Shown: positions 41,786 to 52,610, counted from the first letter of the stretch. The stretch is DNA of 64,000 bases from Xenorhabdus koppenhoeferi (GCF_900116635.1 NZ_FPBJ01000016.1:1-64000); one strand, 5' to 3'. The notes: generated from the sequence alone by a model not told the origin. Numbers and translations are program-made.

Positions 41786-42268
41786 TCACAAGTAATTAGA
41801 AATATTTGTTCGACCATGCATAACCAGTTCTGTTGCTCCAGCCTGCTGGACAACATCCGCAATCTCAAACTGACACCCGCCAGAATCCCAGCCCATACGG
41901 ACTTTTACCGTCACTGGAAAGCCGGCAGGCACAGCTTCACGCATGGTTTTGGCACCACGATAGATAAGGTCGGGATTTTTCAGTAATGATGCCCCACCAC
42001 CACTGCCATTCACAGTTTTGGAGGGACAGCAACAATTTAAATCAACACCCCAGGATCCCAGTTTAACCGCTCTAACCGCTGTTCCCGATGGAGTCCGGCT
42101 CTGGTTATGCAATTCAGGGCACAACCGATAAAACGATTTTACCGGCAGTAAGCTATCAACCACGCGCAGGAATTCTGTAATACAGAGATCGTACTCTTTG
42201 ATCTCACTCAACAACTCCCTGACCAATGAATCCAAAACACCTTCCATCGGAGCCAGCAAAACGCGTAT
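41786..42268 (-). pseudogene. dusC: dusC remnant (tRNA-dihydrouridine synthase C)
   Basis: DusC normally reduces U16 of tRNA and has about 315 residues. Three lesions are visible. The codon at the expected start is ATA (42268-42266) in front of [10 protein letters not shown], where E. coli has ATG. About 15 residues are missing between SGTAV and RAVKLGSWG. The frame stops after [11 protein letters not shown], so the C-terminal half, including the tRNA-binding domain, is gone. The conserved [16 protein letters not shown] has become LNCCCPSK. The remaining frame could start at TTG 42259 but is unlikely to be active. Position next to rhlE differs from E. coli. Confidence 0.85.
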
Positions 42269-42271
42269 GGA

Positions 42272-43708
42272 TTACTCTCCCGAAGCTATCACTCGTGGCA
42301 CTTTGATTGTGGTTCTCTGGCGACGTTGACGAGAAAATTTATCTTGATTGCGTGGACGCTCACCATTTTGCTTCACATTATCTTGTTTGGAATAACCTTG
42401 CTTACCATTGCTACTTTGGCTTCGAGGTTGTTCACTACGTGAATCGTTACCGCGAGGATCGCTGCCCCAGGGACTGTTTCCATGAGAACGGCTACCACGT
42501 GAACTGCTGTTACGGGAGTCACTGCCACGAGAATTGCGTCCGTTCTGAATAGGCTCCGCCTTAATGGAAGGATCAGGTTCATACCCCGAAATGGCAATAC
42601 GTGGAATTTCCCGCTTTAATAACCGCTCAATATCTCTCAGGAGTTTGTGTTCATCTACGCACACCAACGATATTGCCTGGCCAGTTGCATCCGCACGGCC
42701 AGTACGCCCAATGCGGTGAACATAATCTTCTGCGACGTTTGGCAGTTCATAGTTGATCACATGCGGCAATTGATCGATATCCAACCCACGTGCAGCGATA
42801 TCCGTTGCTACCAACACACGAATTTGTCCGGTTTTGAAATCAGCCAGTGCGCGCGTTCTTGCACCCTGACTTTTATTGCCGTGGATCGCAGCCGCAGTCA
42901 CACCATCTTTATTCAGTTGTTCCGCCAGTCGGTTGGCCCCATGTTTGGTGCGGGTGAATACCAGTACCTGCTGCCAATTCTGATTGCCTATCATATAAGA
43001 AAGCAATTCACTCTTGCGTTTTTTGTCTACAAAGTGGATTGATTGTTCAATCTGCTCAGATGCTGAGTTACGGCGTGCCACTTCTACACTCACCGGACTA
43101 TGCAGCAATTTATTGGCCAGATTTTTAATCTCATCAGAAAACGTTGCAGAAAACAGTAGATTCTGGCGTTTTGCGGGTAGTTTGCTCAATACTCGACGGA
43201 TATCATGAATAAAGCCCATATCCAGCATACGGTCAGCTTCATCCAGAATCAGAATTTCAACGCGTGAGAGATCCACCGCATTTTGGTGTTCTAAATCCAG
43301 CAAGCGCCCCGGTGTTGCCACCAGAATATCGACACCACCACGCAATTTCATCATTTGTGGATTGATGCTGACGCCACCAAACACGACAAATGAACGCAAA
43401 CTGAGATATTTGCTGTAATTACGTACATTTTCACCCACCTGAGCCGCCAGCTCCCGAGTTGGTGTCAAAATCAACGCCCTGATCGGACGACGACCTTTTC
43501 CCTGAGTGGGAGATTCACTTAAGCGCTGCAAAATAGGTAAAGTAAACCCTGCTGTTTTTCCCGTTCCTGTCTGGGCGCTAGCCAGAAGATCTTTACCGGA
43601 AAGTACAACAGGAATAGCCTGTTGCTGAATAGGGGTAGGTTCCGCGTAGCCTTGTTCTTCAACAGCACGCAAAATATCAGCCTTCAAGCCGAGTGACTCA
43701 AAATTCAT
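42272..43708 (-). CDS. rhlE: ATP-dependent RNA helicase RhlE (DEAD-box)
   Basis: The 478-residue DEAD-box helicase acts in ribosome assembly and RNA turnover. The motifs [27 protein letters not shown] and HRIGRTGR are complete. The C-terminal tail after about residue 385 is low-complexity and rich in Ser, Arg, Gly and Asn, then basic, as in RNA-binding tails of this family. In E. coli rhlE is divergent from ybiH (cecR), as it is here, and CecR controls it. Confidence 0.96.
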   Translation of the reverse strand: MNFESLGLKADILRAVEEQGYAEPTPIQQQAIPVVLSGKDLLASAQTGTGKTAGFTLPILQRLSESPTQGKGRRPIRALILTPTRELAAQVGENVRNYSKYLSLRSFVVFGGVSINPQMMKLRGGVDILVATPGRLLDLEHQNAVDLSRVEILILDEADRMLDMGFIHDIRRVLSKLPAKRQNLLFSATFSDEIKNLANKLLHSPVSVEVARRNSASEQIEQSIHFVDKKRKSELLSYMIGNQNWQQVLVFTRTKHGANRLAEQLNKDGVTAAAIHGNKSQGARTRALADFKTGQIRVLVATDIAARGLDIDQLPHVINYELPNVAEDYVHRIGRTGRADATGQAISLVCVDEHKLLRDIERLLKREIPRIAISGYEPDPSIKAEPIQNGRNSRGSDSRNSSSRGSRSHGNSPWGSDPRGNDSRSEQPRSQSSNGKQGYSKQDNVKQNGERPRNQDKFSRQRRQRTTIKVPRVIASGE

Positions 43709-44072
43709 AAATAAGAAATACTCCAGACTTCACCATTCCTGACATCAATTCAGGGGCAGTTTTATGGGAAGAAAATAGACGCGATAAAACGCAAAGAAAT
43801 AACACAAACTGCCATGCACCTAAGTGCAGCATTATAACAGATATATGTTCCCAATCAGACCACATAAACCAATTAATTAGCGCGAAGATACTAATTGCAG
43901 ACAAGCGACTACGATAATTTTTCAAAAACAGAAAAATTCTTTTTTATAAACGTCTATTAAAAAGGCAATTTGTGCCAGCTTTACATCGACTTACTTTAGT
44001 TTTAAAGTTAATCATACGATTGATATATTTATGACACTCCCGAAAATTTTTTGTAACAGGAACTCTTTAAAC
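43709..44072. promoter_or_regulatory. Divergent control region between rhlE and cecR
   Basis: About 360 bp with no gene, between two genes whose E. coli counterparts are both controlled by CecR. A CecR site is expected here. I cannot point to a certain operator. AGGAAC at about 44058 is the ribosome-binding site of cecR. Confidence 0.5.
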
Positions 44073-44750
44073 ATGGCAGAGAAGACGGCTCAAACTTCAC
44101 GAGGCGAACAAGCCAAACAGCAACTTCTTGAAGCGGCAATAGAAATTTTTGGCAGATCTGGTCTGGAAGGCGCAACTACCCGCAATATTGCTCAGCACGC
44201 ACAACAAAATATCGCAGCCATTGCTTACTATTTTGGTTCCAAAGAGGGATTATATCTCGCTGTCGTGCAGCATATCGCAGATAGACTAAAATCAGAATTT
44301 ACCCCACTGGTTGAGGTTATTGACCGTTTCTTTGCCGAAACTCCGAAACCTTATCCACAAGAACAAATACTGGAATTCATTCATCAAGGGATGGTTAGCT
44401 ATAACCGCCTGATTTTCGAGAAAAGCAGTATTAATATCAGCCGCATTATGTCACATGAACAATTAACGCCAACAGAGGCTTACAACGTCATGCATGAGCA
44501 AGGTCTGGCTCCAATTTATTCACGTTTGAATAAATTAATCGCTAATTATATCGGGGCTGATGAAGACCAAATTTCAACCCAAATCCATACTCACGCCCTA
44601 TTGGGCGAAATTCTTTCTTTCCGTCTGGCACGGGAGGCCTTATTGCGCCAAACAGGTTGGGACAACATTGGCACCAAAGAGTATGCATTAATCAATCAGG
44701 TTTTAACTCAACACATCAATTTATTGCTTGATGGGTTACGGAATAGATAA
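44073..44750 (+). CDS. cecR: TetR-family regulator CecR (YbiH)
   Basis: The 225-residue regulator has an N-terminal TetR helix-turn-helix (about residues 13-60, with GATTRNIAQHAQQNIAAIAYYF) and an all-helical ligand domain. In E. coli CecR represses ybhGFSR and rhlE and alters sensitivity to cefoperazone and chloramphenicol. The ATG at 44073 is chosen from family alignment (MAEKTAQTSRGEQAKQQL) and an upstream AGGAAC; the frame is open for 14 codons further upstream. It leads the exporter operon. Confidence 0.92.
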   Translation: MAEKTAQTSRGEQAKQQLLEAAIEIFGRSGLEGATTRNIAQHAQQNIAAIAYYFGSKEGLYLAVVQHIADRLKSEFTPLVEVIDRFFAETPKPYPQEQILEFIHQGMVSYNRLIFEKSSINISRIMSHEQLTPTEAYNVMHEQGLAPIYSRLNKLIANYIGADEDQISTQIHTHALLGEILSFRLAREALLRQTGWDNIGTKEYALINQVLTQHINLLLDGLRNR

Positions 44751-44831
44751 CGCAACAACCTTATATACCCTAAGATCTTTCAACCAATTGCAAAATCTCA
44801 GGTTTAAATTGAACAAGACATAAGGGATAGT

Positions 44832-45842
44832 ATGAACAATAAAAAGTTTGCTCTTGCCCTATTGGCACTCATTGTTGTTATCGGAGCCATTGCTGGCATT
44901 TATTATTATCAGGAACAAAATAGCAAAGAGTTAACCTTATATGGCAATGTCGATGTCAGAACTGTCAATCTTGGTTTTCGGGTTGCCGGTAAACTGTCAA
45001 GCCTGCAAGTCGATGAAGGTGATGCCATTACGGCAGGTCAGACTCTCGGTCATCTTGATAATGCTCCCTTTATTCATGCCTTGAACCAAGCCAAAGCCGC
45101 CCAAGATGTTGCCAAAGCTAACCTTGCCAAAGCTGAAGCGGGTTATCGTACTGAAGAAATCGCTCAAGTCCGCGCTGAAGTTGCTCAAAAAGAGTCAGCA
45201 TTTCACTTTGCCGATAGCTTCTTGAAACGTCAGCAAGGATTGTGGCAGAGTAAAACTATCTCAGCCAATGAGCTGGAAAACGCCAAAACCGGGCGCAATC
45301 AGGCATTCGCTGCCCATCAGGCCGCAAAAGATAAATTACGCCAGTTCGAAACCGGTTATCGAATAGAGGAAATTGCGGCTGCCAAGGCGCAACTTGCTCA
45401 AGCGCAAGCAACTGTCGCACAGGCGGAACTCAATCTGAAAGATACTCAACTTACTGCTCCATCAGCCGGTGTTATCCTGACCAGAGCCATTGAACCGGGC
45501 ACTATGTTAGCGGCCGGAAACACGGTCTTTACCCTTTCACTGACCAATCCTGTCTGGATCAGAGCATATATTGATGAGCCTAATCTGAATCAGGCTACCG
45601 CAGGACGAGAAATTTTGATTTATACCGATGGACGCAAAAATCAACCTTATCATGGCAAAATCGGCTTTGTATCTCCAACGGCCGAATTTACACCTAAAAA
45701 TGTTGAAACACCGGATTTAAGAACGGATTTGGTCTATCGCCTGCGGATCATTGTCCTTGACCCCGATGAGGGAATAAAACAGGGAATGCCAGCCACTTTG
45801 CGCTTTACTGATTCGAATTTCACTGAAGCAAAAGATAAGTAA
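44832..45842 (+). CDS. ybhG: Membrane-fusion (HlyD-type) subunit YbhG
   Basis: The 336-residue periplasmic adaptor has an N-terminal membrane anchor ([21 protein letters not shown]) and a biotinyl-lipoyl-like domain split around a long helical hairpin. The hairpin contains two related segments ([20 protein letters not shown] and [19 protein letters not shown]). It links the ABC exporter YbhFSR to an outer-membrane channel, presumably TolC. It lies between cecR and ybhF. Confidence 0.94.
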   Translation: MNNKKFALALLALIVVIGAIAGIYYYQEQNSKELTLYGNVDVRTVNLGFRVAGKLSSLQVDEGDAITAGQTLGHLDNAPFIHALNQAKAAQDVAKANLAKAEAGYRTEEIAQVRAEVAQKESAFHFADSFLKRQQGLWQSKTISANELENAKTGRNQAFAAHQAAKDKLRQFETGYRIEEIAAAKAQLAQAQATVAQAELNLKDTQLTAPSAGVILTRAIEPGTMLAAGNTVFTLSLTNPVWIRAYIDEPNLNQATAGREILIYTDGRKNQPYHGKIGFVSPTAEFTPKNVETPDLRTDLVYRLRIIVLDPDEGIKQGMPATLRFTDSNFTEAKDK

Positions 45843-45851
45843 GGTGATGAC

Positions 45852-47588
45852 ATGACCAGTTCAGCTTATAGAATAAAACTGAACGGCGTGGAAAAAACCT
45901 TTCCAGGATTGGACACCCCTGCTGTATCTCGTCTACAGGCAGAAATTCAGGGTGGCTCAGTTACAGGTCTTGTCGGCCCGGATGGTGCTGGAAAAACCAC
46001 GTTGATACGCATGCTGGCTGGTTTATTGAAGCCTGATAGCGGCAACATAGAAATCATGGGACTTGATCCCATCAAGAATAGTGTTCAAGTTCGTTCTGAA
46101 CTCGGCTATATGCCACAGAAATTCGGCCTGTATGAAGATTTAACCGTAATGGAAAATCTGACTTTATATGCCGATTTACGCGGCGTGATGGGTGAAGAAC
46201 GCAAGGCAACATTTCAAAAGTTACTGACTTTCACCGAGTTAACCCGCTTTACCGAACGGTTGGCCGGGAAATTATCTGGCGGCATGAAACAGAAACTGGG
46301 GCTGGCTTGTACGCTCTTGGGTAGCCCGAAAGTTTTGCTGCTTGACGAACCGGGCGTGGGCGTTGACCCTATCGCTCGCCGTGAATTATGGCAAATGGTG
46401 CATGAACTCGCTTCCGACGGTATGTTGATCCTGTGGAGCACTTCGTATCTGGATGAAGCCGAATTGTGCCGCGATGTTTTGCTGCTGAACCACGGTGAAT
46501 TGCTCTATCGTGGTCAACCCCAAAATTTAACCCAAAATATTGCAGGCCGCTCTTTTTTGCTTGATGTCAAACAGGAAGCACGTCGCAAAATGCTGCAACA
46601 TGCCCTTACCCTGCCTCAAGTCACGGACGGTGTTATTCAAGGAAGATATGTTCGTCTGATCTTAAAAGAGAAAGCGGATAAAAATGTATTACTCCGGCAA
46701 ATAGGATTACCTGAAGATAATATTTTCGATGCTGAACCACGTTTCGAAGATGCCTTTATCGATTTGTTGGGCGGCGGCCCATCTCATCGTTCAGAATTGG
46801 CTGAAATTATGCCGCAAATCCCATCAAATCCGACAGAAACCGTAATAGAAGCCTGTAATCTGACCAAAAAATTCGGGGATTTTGCCGCTACTGACAATGT
46901 AGATTTCGCAGTGAAGCGTGGAGAAATTTTTGGCCTGCTGGGGCCGAATGGTGCCGGAAAATCCACCACGTTCAAAATGATGTGTGGACTGATGATCCCT
47001 ACGTCCGGCAAGGCTCTGGTTCTGGATATGGATTTAAAAACCAGTTCAGGCAAGGCACGTCAACGCCTTGGTTATATGGCTCAGAAATTTTCCTTGTATA
47101 GCAATTTGACGGTTGAGCAAAATCTTAAATTTTTTTCCGGTGTTTACGGGCTGAAAGGCCGGCATCAGCGAGAAAAAATGTCTGATATGATCAGCGCCTT
47201 CAATCTCGAACCCATCTTGCATCAAAAGACGGATAGTCTCCCACTCGGTTTTAAACAACGTCTTGCCCTTTCCTGCGCATTGATGCACGAGCCTGATATT
47301 TTGTTTTTGGATGAACCCACTTCCGGTGTCGATCCGCTGACCCGGCGAGAATTTTGGTTGCATATTAACGGGATGGTTGATAAAGGCGTTACGGTAATGG
47401 TAACCACTCACTTTATGGATGAAGCCGAATACTGTGACCGTATCGGGTTGGTGTTCCGAGAACAATTGATCGCAACGGGCACACCTGACGAGCTGAAACA
47501 ATTGGTCGCTACGGATGAACACCCTAACCCTTCTATGGAAGATGCGTTTATCGATCTCGTGGTGAATTACGATAAGGAGCCGCAATGA
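45852..47588 (+). CDS. ybhF: ABC exporter ATPase YbhF (two cassettes)
   Basis: The 578-residue protein fuses two ATP-binding cassettes. The first has Walker [10 protein letters not shown] and signature LSGGMKQK; the second has GPNGAGKST and the divergent signature LPLGFKQR. Walker B is LLLDEPGVG in the first and LFLDEPTSG in the second. It drives the YbhSR membrane subunits. In E. coli the system exports Na+/H+ and drugs. The stop overlaps the ybhS start by four bases. Confidence 0.94.
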   Translation: MTSSAYRIKLNGVEKTFPGLDTPAVSRLQAEIQGGSVTGLVGPDGAGKTTLIRMLAGLLKPDSGNIEIMGLDPIKNSVQVRSELGYMPQKFGLYEDLTVMENLTLYADLRGVMGEERKATFQKLLTFTELTRFTERLAGKLSGGMKQKLGLACTLLGSPKVLLLDEPGVGVDPIARRELWQMVHELASDGMLILWSTSYLDEAELCRDVLLLNHGELLYRGQPQNLTQNIAGRSFLLDVKQEARRKMLQHALTLPQVTDGVIQGRYVRLILKEKADKNVLLRQIGLPEDNIFDAEPRFEDAFIDLLGGGPSHRSELAEIMPQIPSNPTETVIEACNLTKKFGDFAATDNVDFAVKRGEIFGLLGPNGAGKSTTFKMMCGLMIPTSGKALVLDMDLKTSSGKARQRLGYMAQKFSLYSNLTVEQNLKFFSGVYGLKGRHQREKMSDMISAFNLEPILHQKTDSLPLGFKQRLALSCALMHEPDILFLDEPTSGVDPLTRREFWLHINGMVDKGVTVMVTTHFMDEAEYCDRIGLVFREQLIATGTPDELKQLVATDEHPNPSMEDAFIDLVVNYDKEPQ

Positions 47589-48745
47589 ATCATTCTGAAC
47601 ATACAGCATCCCAGAAAGCAGTTAGTTTCTCATGGCGCCGATTGAAAGCACTTTGCGTCAAGGAGGCTAAGCAGATTATCCGTGATCCCAGCAGTGCTTT
47701 AATTGCGGTGGTTATTCCTTTGATGCTGCTCTTTATTTTTGGCTATGGTATTAACCTTGATTCAAGTAAACTTCGCCTCGGTATTCTGATGGAGCAACAA
47801 AGCGAAGATGCCCGCGAATTAGTGCATGCCTTTACGGGATCGCCCTATATTGATGCCACTATCAGCGATAATCGCCAGTTCTTAATCAATAAAATGCAGG
47901 AGAACCAAATTCGAGGCATCATCGTAATTCCGGTCAATTTTGATGCTCAGCTTGCCCGCGTCGATAGCCATGCTCCTATTCAAGTCATTACTGATGGCAG
48001 CGAACCCAATACTGCTAATTTTGTTCAGGGTTATGCTAAAGGCATCTGGCAAATCTGGCTCCAGCAGCGGGGGCAAAATCAAGGCGTTTCTACTATGCCG
48101 TTGATTGATATACAAATCCGTTATTGGTTTAACTCCGCCGCCATTAGCCAACATTTTCTTATCCCCGGTGCAGTCTCAATTATCATGACCGTCGTCGGTG
48201 CAATCCTCACCTCGCTCGTGGTTGCCCGCGAATGGGAACGCGGAACGATGGAAGCACTGCTCTCCACTCAAGTCACCCGAACCGAATTATTGCTTGCCAA
48301 GTTACTGCCCTATCAAGTGCTCGGCTCTTTTGTCATGGTACTGTGCATGGTATTTACGGTTTTTGTGCTGGGTGTTCCCTATCGTGGTTCACTCTGGATA
48401 CTGGCATTGGTTTCCAGCCTCTATCTTGCTACCGCTTTAGGCATGGGGCTACTCATCTCTACTCTGACGCGAAATCAGTTCAATGCAGCGATGATTTCTC
48501 TCAATGCGGCTTTTTTGCCCGCTATTATGTTGTCTGGTTTTGTTTTCGAGATAGACAGTATGCCCGCGCTTATTCAGGCTTCTACTTATGTCGTGCCCGC
48601 ACGTTATTTTGTCAGTAGCCTACAAACACTCTTTCTGGCCGGAAATATCGGTACAGTATTGATCACCAATCTTCTCCTGCTGATTGCCAGCTCCATCGTC
48701 TTTATTGGCCTGACTGCGTGGAAAACTCGTCGGCATTTGGATTAA
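47585..48745 (+). CDS. ybhS: ABC exporter permease YbhS
   Basis: The 386-residue ABC-2 type permease has an N-terminal helix near residues 33-54, a periplasmic domain (about 60-180) and five C-terminal helices. The sequence [20 protein letters not shown] is the conserved ABC-2 coupling region. It overlaps ybhF by ATGA and is followed by ybhR after 12 bases. Confidence 0.94.
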   Translation: MNHSEHTASQKAVSFSWRRLKALCVKEAKQIIRDPSSALIAVVIPLMLLFIFGYGINLDSSKLRLGILMEQQSEDARELVHAFTGSPYIDATISDNRQFLINKMQENQIRGIIVIPVNFDAQLARVDSHAPIQVITDGSEPNTANFVQGYAKGIWQIWLQQRGQNQGVSTMPLIDIQIRYWFNSAAISQHFLIPGAVSIIMTVVGAILTSLVVAREWERGTMEALLSTQVTRTELLLAKLLPYQVLGSFVMVLCMVFTVFVLGVPYRGSLWILALVSSLYLATALGMGLLISTLTRNQFNAAMISLNAAFLPAIMLSGFVFEIDSMPALIQASTYVVPARYFVSSLQTLFLAGNIGTVLITNLLLLIASSIVFIGLTAWKTRRHLD

Positions 48746-48757
48746 AAAGGAAAGAGC

Positions 48758-49864
48758 ATGTTTTATCGTTTATATACGTTAATCATGAAAGAGTTGCAGT
48801 CTCTGCTAAGGGAGCCGCAAACACGAAATATTTTGATTTTGCCGGTCATTTTGCAAATGATCCTGTTTCCGTGGGCCGCAACGCTGGAAGTCAAAAATGC
48901 CACCATTGCGATTTATAATGAAGACAAAGGACAAGCCTCAATTGAATTAACCCAACGGCTGGCAAAATCGAAAGCATTTCCTGATGTTATTTTACTGACA
49001 AGTTCACAAGAAATCCGGCCTACCTTGGATGATCGCAAGGCGTTGCTATTGGTACGCTTCCCACAAAATTTCAGCGCCAATATCGCCAGCCAGAATCCTA
49101 CGGCAATTCAGGTCTTGCTGGATGGACGTAACTCCAACAGTGCTCAGATAGCTGCCAACTATATTCAGCAAATAGTGATGGATTACCAGAAACAATTATT
49201 GGTAAATGCACCGAAAGCCAATAACAGCGAATTAATCATCCGCAACTGGTATAACGCCAATCTGGATTATAAATGGTTTGTCGTACCCTCATTGGTTGCC
49301 ATGATTACCACCATTGGTGTCCTGATTGTGACGGCGCTGTCTGTTGCCCGTGAACGGGAACAGGGAACACTGGATCAATTACTGGTTTCTCCACTGGCAA
49401 CATGGCAGATTTTCCTCGGCAAAGCGATTCCGGCGTTGGTCGTGGCGACTATGCAGGCAACTATTGTTTTACTGATTGGAACATTATTTTACCAAATCCC
49501 CTTTGCGGGTTCGTTGCTGCTATTTTATGGCTGCATGTTGATTTATGGGTTATCTCTGGTTGGTTTCGGTTTGCTGATTTCTGCGGTCTGTTCCACCCAG
49601 CAACAGGCTTTTATCGGCGTGTTTGTGTTTATGATGCCTGCCATCTTGCTTTCTGGATATATTTCTCCGGTTGAGAATATGCCTGTCTGGCTACAAGACA
49701 TCACATGGATTAACCCAATCCGACATTTTACAGATATTACCAAGCAGATTTATTTGAAAGGGGCTGATTTATCAGTGATCTGGCCAAATTTATGGCCATT
49801 GCTGGCTATTACAGTAACAACAGGCGGGATTGCCTACCGATTGTTCCGAAGCAAAATTGCTTGA
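48758..49864 (+). CDS. ybhR: ABC exporter permease YbhR
   Basis: The 368-residue ABC-2 permease is paralogous to YbhS, with the same layout: N-terminal helix, periplasmic domain, then five helices. The coupling region is [28 protein letters not shown] precedes the ATG. It ends the exporter operon. Beyond it the E. coli gene order is interrupted by a degenerate repeat and an accessory gene. Confidence 0.94.
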   Translation: MFYRLYTLIMKELQSLLREPQTRNILILPVILQMILFPWAATLEVKNATIAIYNEDKGQASIELTQRLAKSKAFPDVILLTSSQEIRPTLDDRKALLLVRFPQNFSANIASQNPTAIQVLLDGRNSNSAQIAANYIQQIVMDYQKQLLVNAPKANNSELIIRNWYNANLDYKWFVVPSLVAMITTIGVLIVTALSVAREREQGTLDQLLVSPLATWQIFLGKAIPALVVATMQATIVLLIGTLFYQIPFAGSLLLFYGCMLIYGLSLVGFGLLISAVCSTQQQAFIGVFVFMMPAILLSGYISPVENMPVWLQDITWINPIRHFTDITKQIYLKGADLSVIWPNLWPLLAITVTTGGIAYRLFRSKIA

Positions 49865-49980
49865 TAACAATTATACACTTCGTCTTTCAAACTGCTTCTT
49901 TGTTGGCTGCGCAAGGAGTAAAGAAGTTATCTACAATTTTGGAATTCTATTTAACGTTATTGAAATCCATTAAATGAATT
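49862..49980. repeat. Degenerate ERIC-like repeat with a different core
   Basis: Ends resemble ERIC (CTTCGTCTTTCAAACTGC at the left, TTGAAATCCATTAAAT at the right), and GTTGGCTGCGC is shared. The usual ERIC core is replaced by AAGGAGTAAAGAAGT, then TACAATTTTGGAATTC. This core resembles bases 205-262. The piece lies between ybhR and the accessory gene at 50015. Confidence 0.55.
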
Positions 49981-50014
49981 AATCACAGCATACAACTCAT
50001 TGAAGGGAAATAAA

Positions 50015-50704
50015 ATGGCTATAGAAAATATTATATTAGATGCTTTATATCATACAAGGGATTTTTTTAAGTTGAAATCTACTAATAAATTATACACGGA
50101 AGAAGAATTTCATCGATTATCAGCATCTAAAAAAGAATATTATTCATTACAATCTATTAATCACAGAGTGGATTTATTACAAAACCAGCGAAATGATACA
50201 GCAAGAGTAAATAATATATATGAAAAAAATAATATCCGAAATAGAATACAACCTGATCACAGAGTGGGTAATTGTGGTGAATATTCTGATATCGCATTAG
50301 AATATTTAATTGAAAAGTCAAAATTAATTTGGGAAATATATAAAAAACCATTTGATATTACAATATTAGAGATCGAATGCCCTTCAGGTATTTTTGAACA
50401 CAATTTTGTGAAATTATCGGTTAATTTTGAACTTCCATTAATAGAATTATTCAAACGACATTATAACTCAGAAATATGGATATGTGATCCTTGGGCGAAT
50501 ATAGCTTGTCTGTCATATAACTACCCTCAAGAATGGAAAAGTAAAATGTTAAAATGGTATTCTAAAGGAAAATTATTGAGCACCTCTTCCCGTATCTGTT
50601 ACGCTAATGAGCCGGACATTTTCCAACTTTTTGATAACCATATCAATTCTCTAAAAGTAAGTTTTAATCAACATGTAGATTTCACACCTCTTTCATCACA
50701 ATAA
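50015..50704 (+). CDS. Putative papain-like (Tox-PL/SseI-like) deamidase or protease effector
   Basis: The protein has 229 residues. C87 in RVGNCGEYSDIALEYL, H129 in IFEHNFVKL and D158 in WICDPWANIACL are spaced and surrounded as in papain-like toxin domains, the fold shared by Salmonella SseI, Pasteurella multocida toxin and the Photorhabdus PaTox deamidase. Some of these deamidate host G-protein subunits. No secretion signal or membrane helix is seen, and the N-terminal 80 residues are helical and charged. GAAGGGAA precedes the ATG at 50015; the TTG at 50000 overlaps it. The gene is far more AT-rich than its neighbours and sits at an ERIC-like repeat in a place where E. coli has other genes, consistent with transfer. 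Function is inferred from the signature only; the full catalytic domain needs structural comparison. Confidence 0.6.
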   Translation: MAIENIILDALYHTRDFFKLKSTNKLYTEEEFHRLSASKKEYYSLQSINHRVDLLQNQRNDTARVNNIYEKNNIRNRIQPDHRVGNCGEYSDIALEYLIEKSKLIWEIYKKPFDITILEIECPSGIFEHNFVKLSVNFELPLIELFKRHYNSEIWICDPWANIACLSYNYPQEWKSKMLKWYSKGKLLSTSSRICYANEPDIFQLFDNHINSLKVSFNQHVDFTPLSSQ

Positions 50705-50884
50705 TATACTACTATTCCGAACGAACAGTTCCATGAGAAGATTTTATGGAACACCCAAAATAATAAAAATTCTGGGTGCGGAAGGATACTTCGTATCATC
50801 ATTTACCTGGGTTGCATTCACAGGCAGATGTCGCGCCTATTTACAAATGGCAACTGATCCTGAAATACAACTCTTTAATAGTAA

Positions 50885-50939
50885 TTACTCTTCCATATAA
50901 AAACCCTGCCAAAAACAGGGTTTTTATATGGAAGAGTAA
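50885..50939. terminator. Bidirectional terminator with a perfect 24-bp stem
   Basis: Arms 50885-50908 and 50916-50939 are exact reverse complements around a 7-nt loop. The inner part (AAAAACCCTG/CAGGGTTTTT) has T-tracts on both strands. It lies between the accessory gene (plus) and ybhL (minus) and should stop both. Confidence 0.88.
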
Positions 50940-50970
50940 CACTATATGTCAGTGATTATCATGTCAGTGA

Positions 50971-51681
50971 TTATCGACGATCACCCAAAATACGCAGCAA
51001 CATCAAGAACAGGTTAATGAAGTCCAGATACAGAGTCAGAGCGCCAGTGATAGAATATCTGCGTAGGTTCTCTTTATCATTGACATCCATTTGTTCACCC
51101 ATTTCTTTCAGTTTCTGAGTGTCATATGCAGTCAAACCAGCAAAAACCACAACACCGATATAGGTGATTGCCCACATTAATGCCGGGCTTTTCAGCCAGA
51201 TGTTTACCAAAGAAGCCAGAATGATGCCGATAAGCGCCATAAACAGGAAACTACCCAGACCACTCAGACTGCGTTTGGTGGTATAACCATAAACGCTCAA
51301 TGCACCAAACATACCCGCTGAAACCACGAGTGTACTGGCAATCGAGCTGCTGGTATAAATCACGAAAATACTAGAAAGCGTCAGACCCGTCAGCATGGAG
51401 TAGAACATGAACAACCCTGTCGCTAACGCCCCGCTCATTTTATGAACCAGACCAGACAGCACAAACACCAAGGCAAGTTGTGCAATGATCAAACCATAAA
51501 AAACAATGGAACTGCTAAAAATGGCATCTAAAATTTCAGGAGTATTTGCTACATACCATGCAACAAATGCGGTTAACAACAAACCACAAGTCATCCAACC
51601 GTAGACTTGAGCCATATAAGTTTGTATACCAGAACTGGTTTTCTGAACAATCGAACCATTAGAACGTTGATATCGGTCCAT
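50971..51681 (-). CDS. ybhL: Bax-inhibitor-1 family membrane protein YbhL
   Basis: The 236-residue protein has seven membrane helices and belongs to the BI-1/TMBIM family, whose members include calcium-leak channels. The end DFINLFLMLLRILGDRR, with charged residues after the last helix, is typical. Position next to moaE is that of E. coli ybhL, which separates it from the paralogue YccA. Confidence 0.94.
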   Translation of the reverse strand: MDRYQRSNGSIVQKTSSGIQTYMAQVYGWMTCGLLLTAFVAWYVANTPEILDAIFSSSIVFYGLIIAQLALVFVLSGLVHKMSGALATGLFMFYSMLTGLTLSSIFVIYTSSSIASTLVVSAGMFGALSVYGYTTKRSLSGLGSFLFMALIGIILASLVNIWLKSPALMWAITYIGVVVFAGLTAYDTQKLKEMGEQMDVNDKENLRRYSITGALTLYLDFINLFLMLLRILGDRR

Positions 51682-51909
51682 GACGATTACCTTTTCATGA
51701 CAGTGTTTAAGGATTAGGACTGTTTAAAAATAAACAATCTATTCAAAAATTATACACTAGCATAGAATATTAACAAAGCCATCCGCTAATTAACGACAAT
51801 TTCAGTGACATATTATTTATCTGTCCGGTTTTCATGGTAGTTCACAAAATGATCCGCTAATCGTTTATTTGAATGTCTTTGTTTCAACTCTTTCGTTACC
51901 AGTGGGTTG

Positions 51910-52365
51910 CTACCAGCGATTTGCCGCTTCCTGATCACTTTGTCTCGTTTCAACCCAGCGTTCACCTTCTGCAAGAGACTCTTTTTTCCAGAATGGTGCT
52001 TTGGTTTTCAGATAGTCCATGATAAATTCTGCTGCCGTAAAAGCTAGGCTGCGATGAGAACTTGTGATGCCAACAAATACAATTTCATCTCCCGGATACA
52101 GTTCTCCAATTCGATGAATAATACTAATACGTTGCAAAGACCAACGTTGGCGGGCTTCATCAGTAATTTCCTGCAACATCTTTTCTGTCATGCCAGGATA
52201 ATGCTCAAGCATCAATGTGTTAATGTTATTACCCAGATTATGGTTACGAACCTTGCCCGTAAAAGTTACAACAGCACCGTCTTCATCACATAGTGAAAGC
52301 CATTGGTATTCATCGCCCACACTGAATATTTCCCGCTGAACACTGATTCGGGTATTTTCCATCAT
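51910..52365 (-). CDS. moaE: Molybdopterin synthase large subunit
   Basis: The protein of about 151 residues, with two MoaD, converts cyclic pyranopterin monophosphate to molybdopterin. DEDGAVVTFTGKVRNHNLG and the lysine-containing DYLKTKAPFWKKE are conserved. The start ATG at 52365 overlaps the moaD TGA; the preceding TTG is unlikely. It ends the moa operon. Confidence 0.95.
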   Translation of the reverse strand: MMENTRISVQREIFSVGDEYQWLSLCDEDGAVVTFTGKVRNHNLGNNINTLMLEHYPGMTEKMLQEITDEARQRWSLQRISIIHRIGELYPGDEIVFVGITSSHRSLAFTAAEFIMDYLKTKAPFWKKESLAEGERWVETRQSDQEAANRW

Positions 52366-52610
52366 CAACCTCCCGTGACAGGTGGGAAGAAAGCCACTTC
52401 ATCACCATCATTCAACGGGTGTTCAGCATGGACAAAGGATTGATTGACAGCCACCAGCAATTTATCTTCCTCTAAGGCAAATCCCCATCGTTCGCCTTTT
52501 TCAATCAATGCATGACGAAGACGGGCTACTGTTGGGTAATCATTCGGCAATTCCAGTGAGTCTGTGCCTGCCAATTCACGCACTTGAGCAAAAAACAGTA
52601 CCTTGATCAT
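52365..52610 (-). CDS. moaD: Molybdopterin synthase sulfur carrier subunit
   Basis: The 81-residue ubiquitin-like carrier ends in the required Gly-Gly (FFPPVTGG), where MoeB adenylates it and a sulfurtransferase then adds sulfur. MoeB is encoded at 33183 in this window. It overlaps moaC by four bases (ATGA) and moaE by one. Confidence 0.96.
   Translation of the reverse strand: MIKVLFFAQVRELAGTDSLELPNDYPTVARLRHALIEKGERWGFALEEDKLLVAVNQSFVHAEHPLNDGDEVAFFPPVTGG

Noticed and set aside
44755-44805. ATACCCTAAGATCTTTCAA resembling an ERIC left end
   Set aside because: Only about 19 bp resemble ERIC and no matching right end follows before ybhG.
47046-47609. 187-codon minus-strand frame
   Set aside because: It is opposite the second cassette of ybhF; it has no motifs.
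50705-50884. Possible decayed gene after the effector gene
   Set aside because: Short open frames occur but none has a recognisable product; the stretch is too short to judge.
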